6,961 nt of DNA from Blastocatellia bacterium (GTDB taxonomy: Bacteria > Acidobacteriota > Blastocatellia > Pyrinomonadales > Pyrinomonadaceae). Below, one piece after another: positions 5,817-6,961 of the stretch. The position numbers and the translations under genes are program-made. Location of the stretch: contig PSRF01000186.1 in the NCBI GenBank assembly GCA_003175865.1, positions 1 to 6,961 of the forward strand. Reading direction: 5' to 3'. A model generated the notes under the pieces. The model did not search any database, had not been told where the DNA came from, and saw only the letters and a program-made list of their open reading frames with translations. The stretch's first letter is position 1; the number at the start of each line of letters is the position of its first letter.

Positions 5817-6961
5817 ATGAAATATATCGACCATCACTCAGAAAACATCCTTGCCATCGCACGTCAAACGATGATTGCGGAAGGTTTCAAGCCCGACATT
5901 CCTCCGACTGTCATTCGCGAGGCAGAAGCTGCCGTTGAATCAGATGTCATTACGCAAAACAATGCACGAGATCTGCGTTCACTGCTCTGGTCATCGATCG
6001 ATAATTTGTCATCACGTGATCTTGATCAGGTGGAGTTTGTCGAAAAGATTGATGATGGTCGGTTTAGAGTTTTGATTGGAATTGCGGACGTCGACGCGTT
6101 TGTGTCCAAAGGATCTCCTGCCGATGAATACGCGCTCGAAAACACGACTTCCGTTTATACAGGCGTGACCACCTTCCCGATGCTGCCGGAAGATCTGTCA
6201 ACGAACAAAAGTTCACTCCTTCAAGATCAGGATAGGTTGGCAATCGTCATCGAGTTTCTAGTCGATAACGCCGGTGCCCTTATCACACGAGATGTTTATC
6301 GCGCAGTCGTTCGGAACTACTCGAAGATGTCTTACGAGATCGTGGGCAAATGGCTCGATAAACAGAGCGAAGTACCAGATGAGGTTTCGCGTGTTCCAAA
6401 ACTTGAAGACCAGGTTCGGTTGCAGTTCGACGCTGCAATAAATTTAAAGAGCGCACGCACAGCCCGCGGCGCTCTAAATCTGGAAACCATTCAGGCGACA
6501 CCTGTAGTAAACAGCAGCGGCGACGTTGTTGACCTCGCCCTGGACGAACAAAACAGCGCACGTGACCTCATCGAGAACTTCATGATCGCAGCGAACGCGG
6601 CAATGGCTGAGTTTCTTGATAGTCGTGGCGCTATTTCGTTACGGCGTGTTGTAAGAACACCGCAAAACTGGCCTCGCATTGTCGAGATTGCAGCGGAGTT
6701 GAAGGAAACTTTGCCATCGGAGCCTGACGTCCGCGCGCTCGCTGAATTCCTTGATCGACGCAAACGTGCAGACCCCGAGCACTTCGCTGACCTTTCACTT
6801 GCGATTGTGAAGTTGTTGGGCCCAGGAGACTATGTTGTTCAAGTGCCGGGTGAGCAGAACGAAGGCCATTTTGGTTTGGCAGTTCATCGCTATACGCACT
6901 CGACAGCACCCAACCGCAGATATCCGGATTTGGTAACCCAGCGTTTGTTAAAGTCGTCGGT
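5817..6961 (+). CDS. RNase II-family (RNB domain) exoribonuclease, short N-terminus, 3' end missing
   Basis: Translated by eye, 381 codons are open to the right edge. RNB enzymes degrade RNA 3' to 5' with a cluster of Asp-bound metals. The catalytic start SSIDNLSSRDLDQVEF (59-74) has D62, D68 and D70, but Q71 stands where E. coli RNase II has D210. Further RNB marks are LIGIADVDAFVSKGS (86-100), TSVYTGVTTFPMLPEDLS (111-128), RDLIENFMIAANAAMAEFL (249-267) and YTHSTAPNRRYPDLV (359-373), which equals the usual T-S-P-I-R-R-Y-P-D-L. Only about 55 residues come before the RNB domain, so the two N-terminal cold-shock domains of RNase II/R are absent. An S1 domain, if any, would be beyond the window. 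TAA at 5811-5813 bars an upstream in-frame start, and the Shine-Dalgarno is poor. The DLDQ form probably marks a distinct short RNB subfamily rather than a dead enzyme (inference). Confidence 0.9.
   Translation, partial: MKYIDHHSENILAIARQTMIAEGFKPDIPPTVIREAEAAVESDVITQNNARDLRSLLWSSIDNLSSRDLDQVEFVEKIDDGRFRVLIGIADVDAFVSKGSPADEYALENTTSVYTGVTTFPMLPEDLSTNKSSLLQDQDRLAIVIEFLVDNAGALITRDVYRAVVRNYSKMSYEIVGKWLDKQSEVPDEVSRVPKLEDQVRLQFDAAINLKSARTARGALNLETIQATPVVNSSGDVVDLALDEQNSARDLIENFMIAANAAMAEFLDSRGAISLRRVVRTPQNWPRIVEIAAELKETLPSEPDVRALAEFLDRRKRADPEHFADLSLAIVKLLGPGDYVVQVPGEQNEGHFGLAVHRYTHSTAPNRRYPDLVTQRLLKSS

Noticed and set aside
5726..6075. Plus-strand frames of 70 and 66 codons near the RNB gene start
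   Set aside because: They overlap the RNB reading frame, which carries unmistakable catalytic motifs, in another frame.
6283..6909. Minus-strand frames of 90-92 codons
   Set aside because: They are shadows opposite the RNB coding sequence.

Overview
The window carries ordinary bacterial housekeeping genes at about 50% GC with dense coding. The gene content and the style of the intergenic repeats suggest a Gram-negative-type soil or aquatic bacterium. I lean towards Acidobacteriota (Blastocatellia-like), but this is inference from gene order and repeat style and has not been searched. No mobile element, CRISPR array, tRNA or rRNA is visible.

Layout. From 4581 down to 1, five genes run on the minus strand in one direction. 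They are a membrane-anchored PIN/TRAM protein (YacL type), ispD, ispF, a thymidine/pyrimidine-nucleoside phosphorylase (deoA/pdp) and a BMP-family (PnrA/TmpC-like) substrate-binding lipoprotein cut by the left edge. A plus-strand gene for a small secreted, probable lipoprotein of unknown function (4697-5293) diverges from this block. It converges on infA (minus, 5368-5589), which encodes translation initiation factor IF-1. A plus-strand RNase II-family (RNB) exoribonuclease gene diverges from infA at 5817 and is cut by the right edge.

How the genes relate. IspD and IspF catalyse two steps of the MEP route to isoprenoid precursors, and the YacL-type gene commonly sits just before ispD. The phosphorylase overlaps the end of ispF by 4 bp and is probably translationally coupled to it. 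Together with the downstream BMP lipoprotein it suggests nucleoside uptake followed by phosphorolysis. InfA and the RNB nuclease are RNA-level housekeeping functions that share a 227-bp divergent promoter region.

The least ordinary content is between the genes. The ispD-ispF gap is built almost wholly of 7-bp tandem units in two inverted arrays. The convergent gap between the lipoprotein gene and infA has a second, different heptad family, also inverted. The deoA-BMP gap holds a 19-bp near-perfect inverted repeat. Two genes (infA and deoA) start with TTG behind good Shine-Dalgarno sequences. The RNB protein lacks N-terminal cold-shock domains and has Gln in place of one of the four canonical catalytic Asp residues. 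I see no convincing undescribed multi-gene system here.
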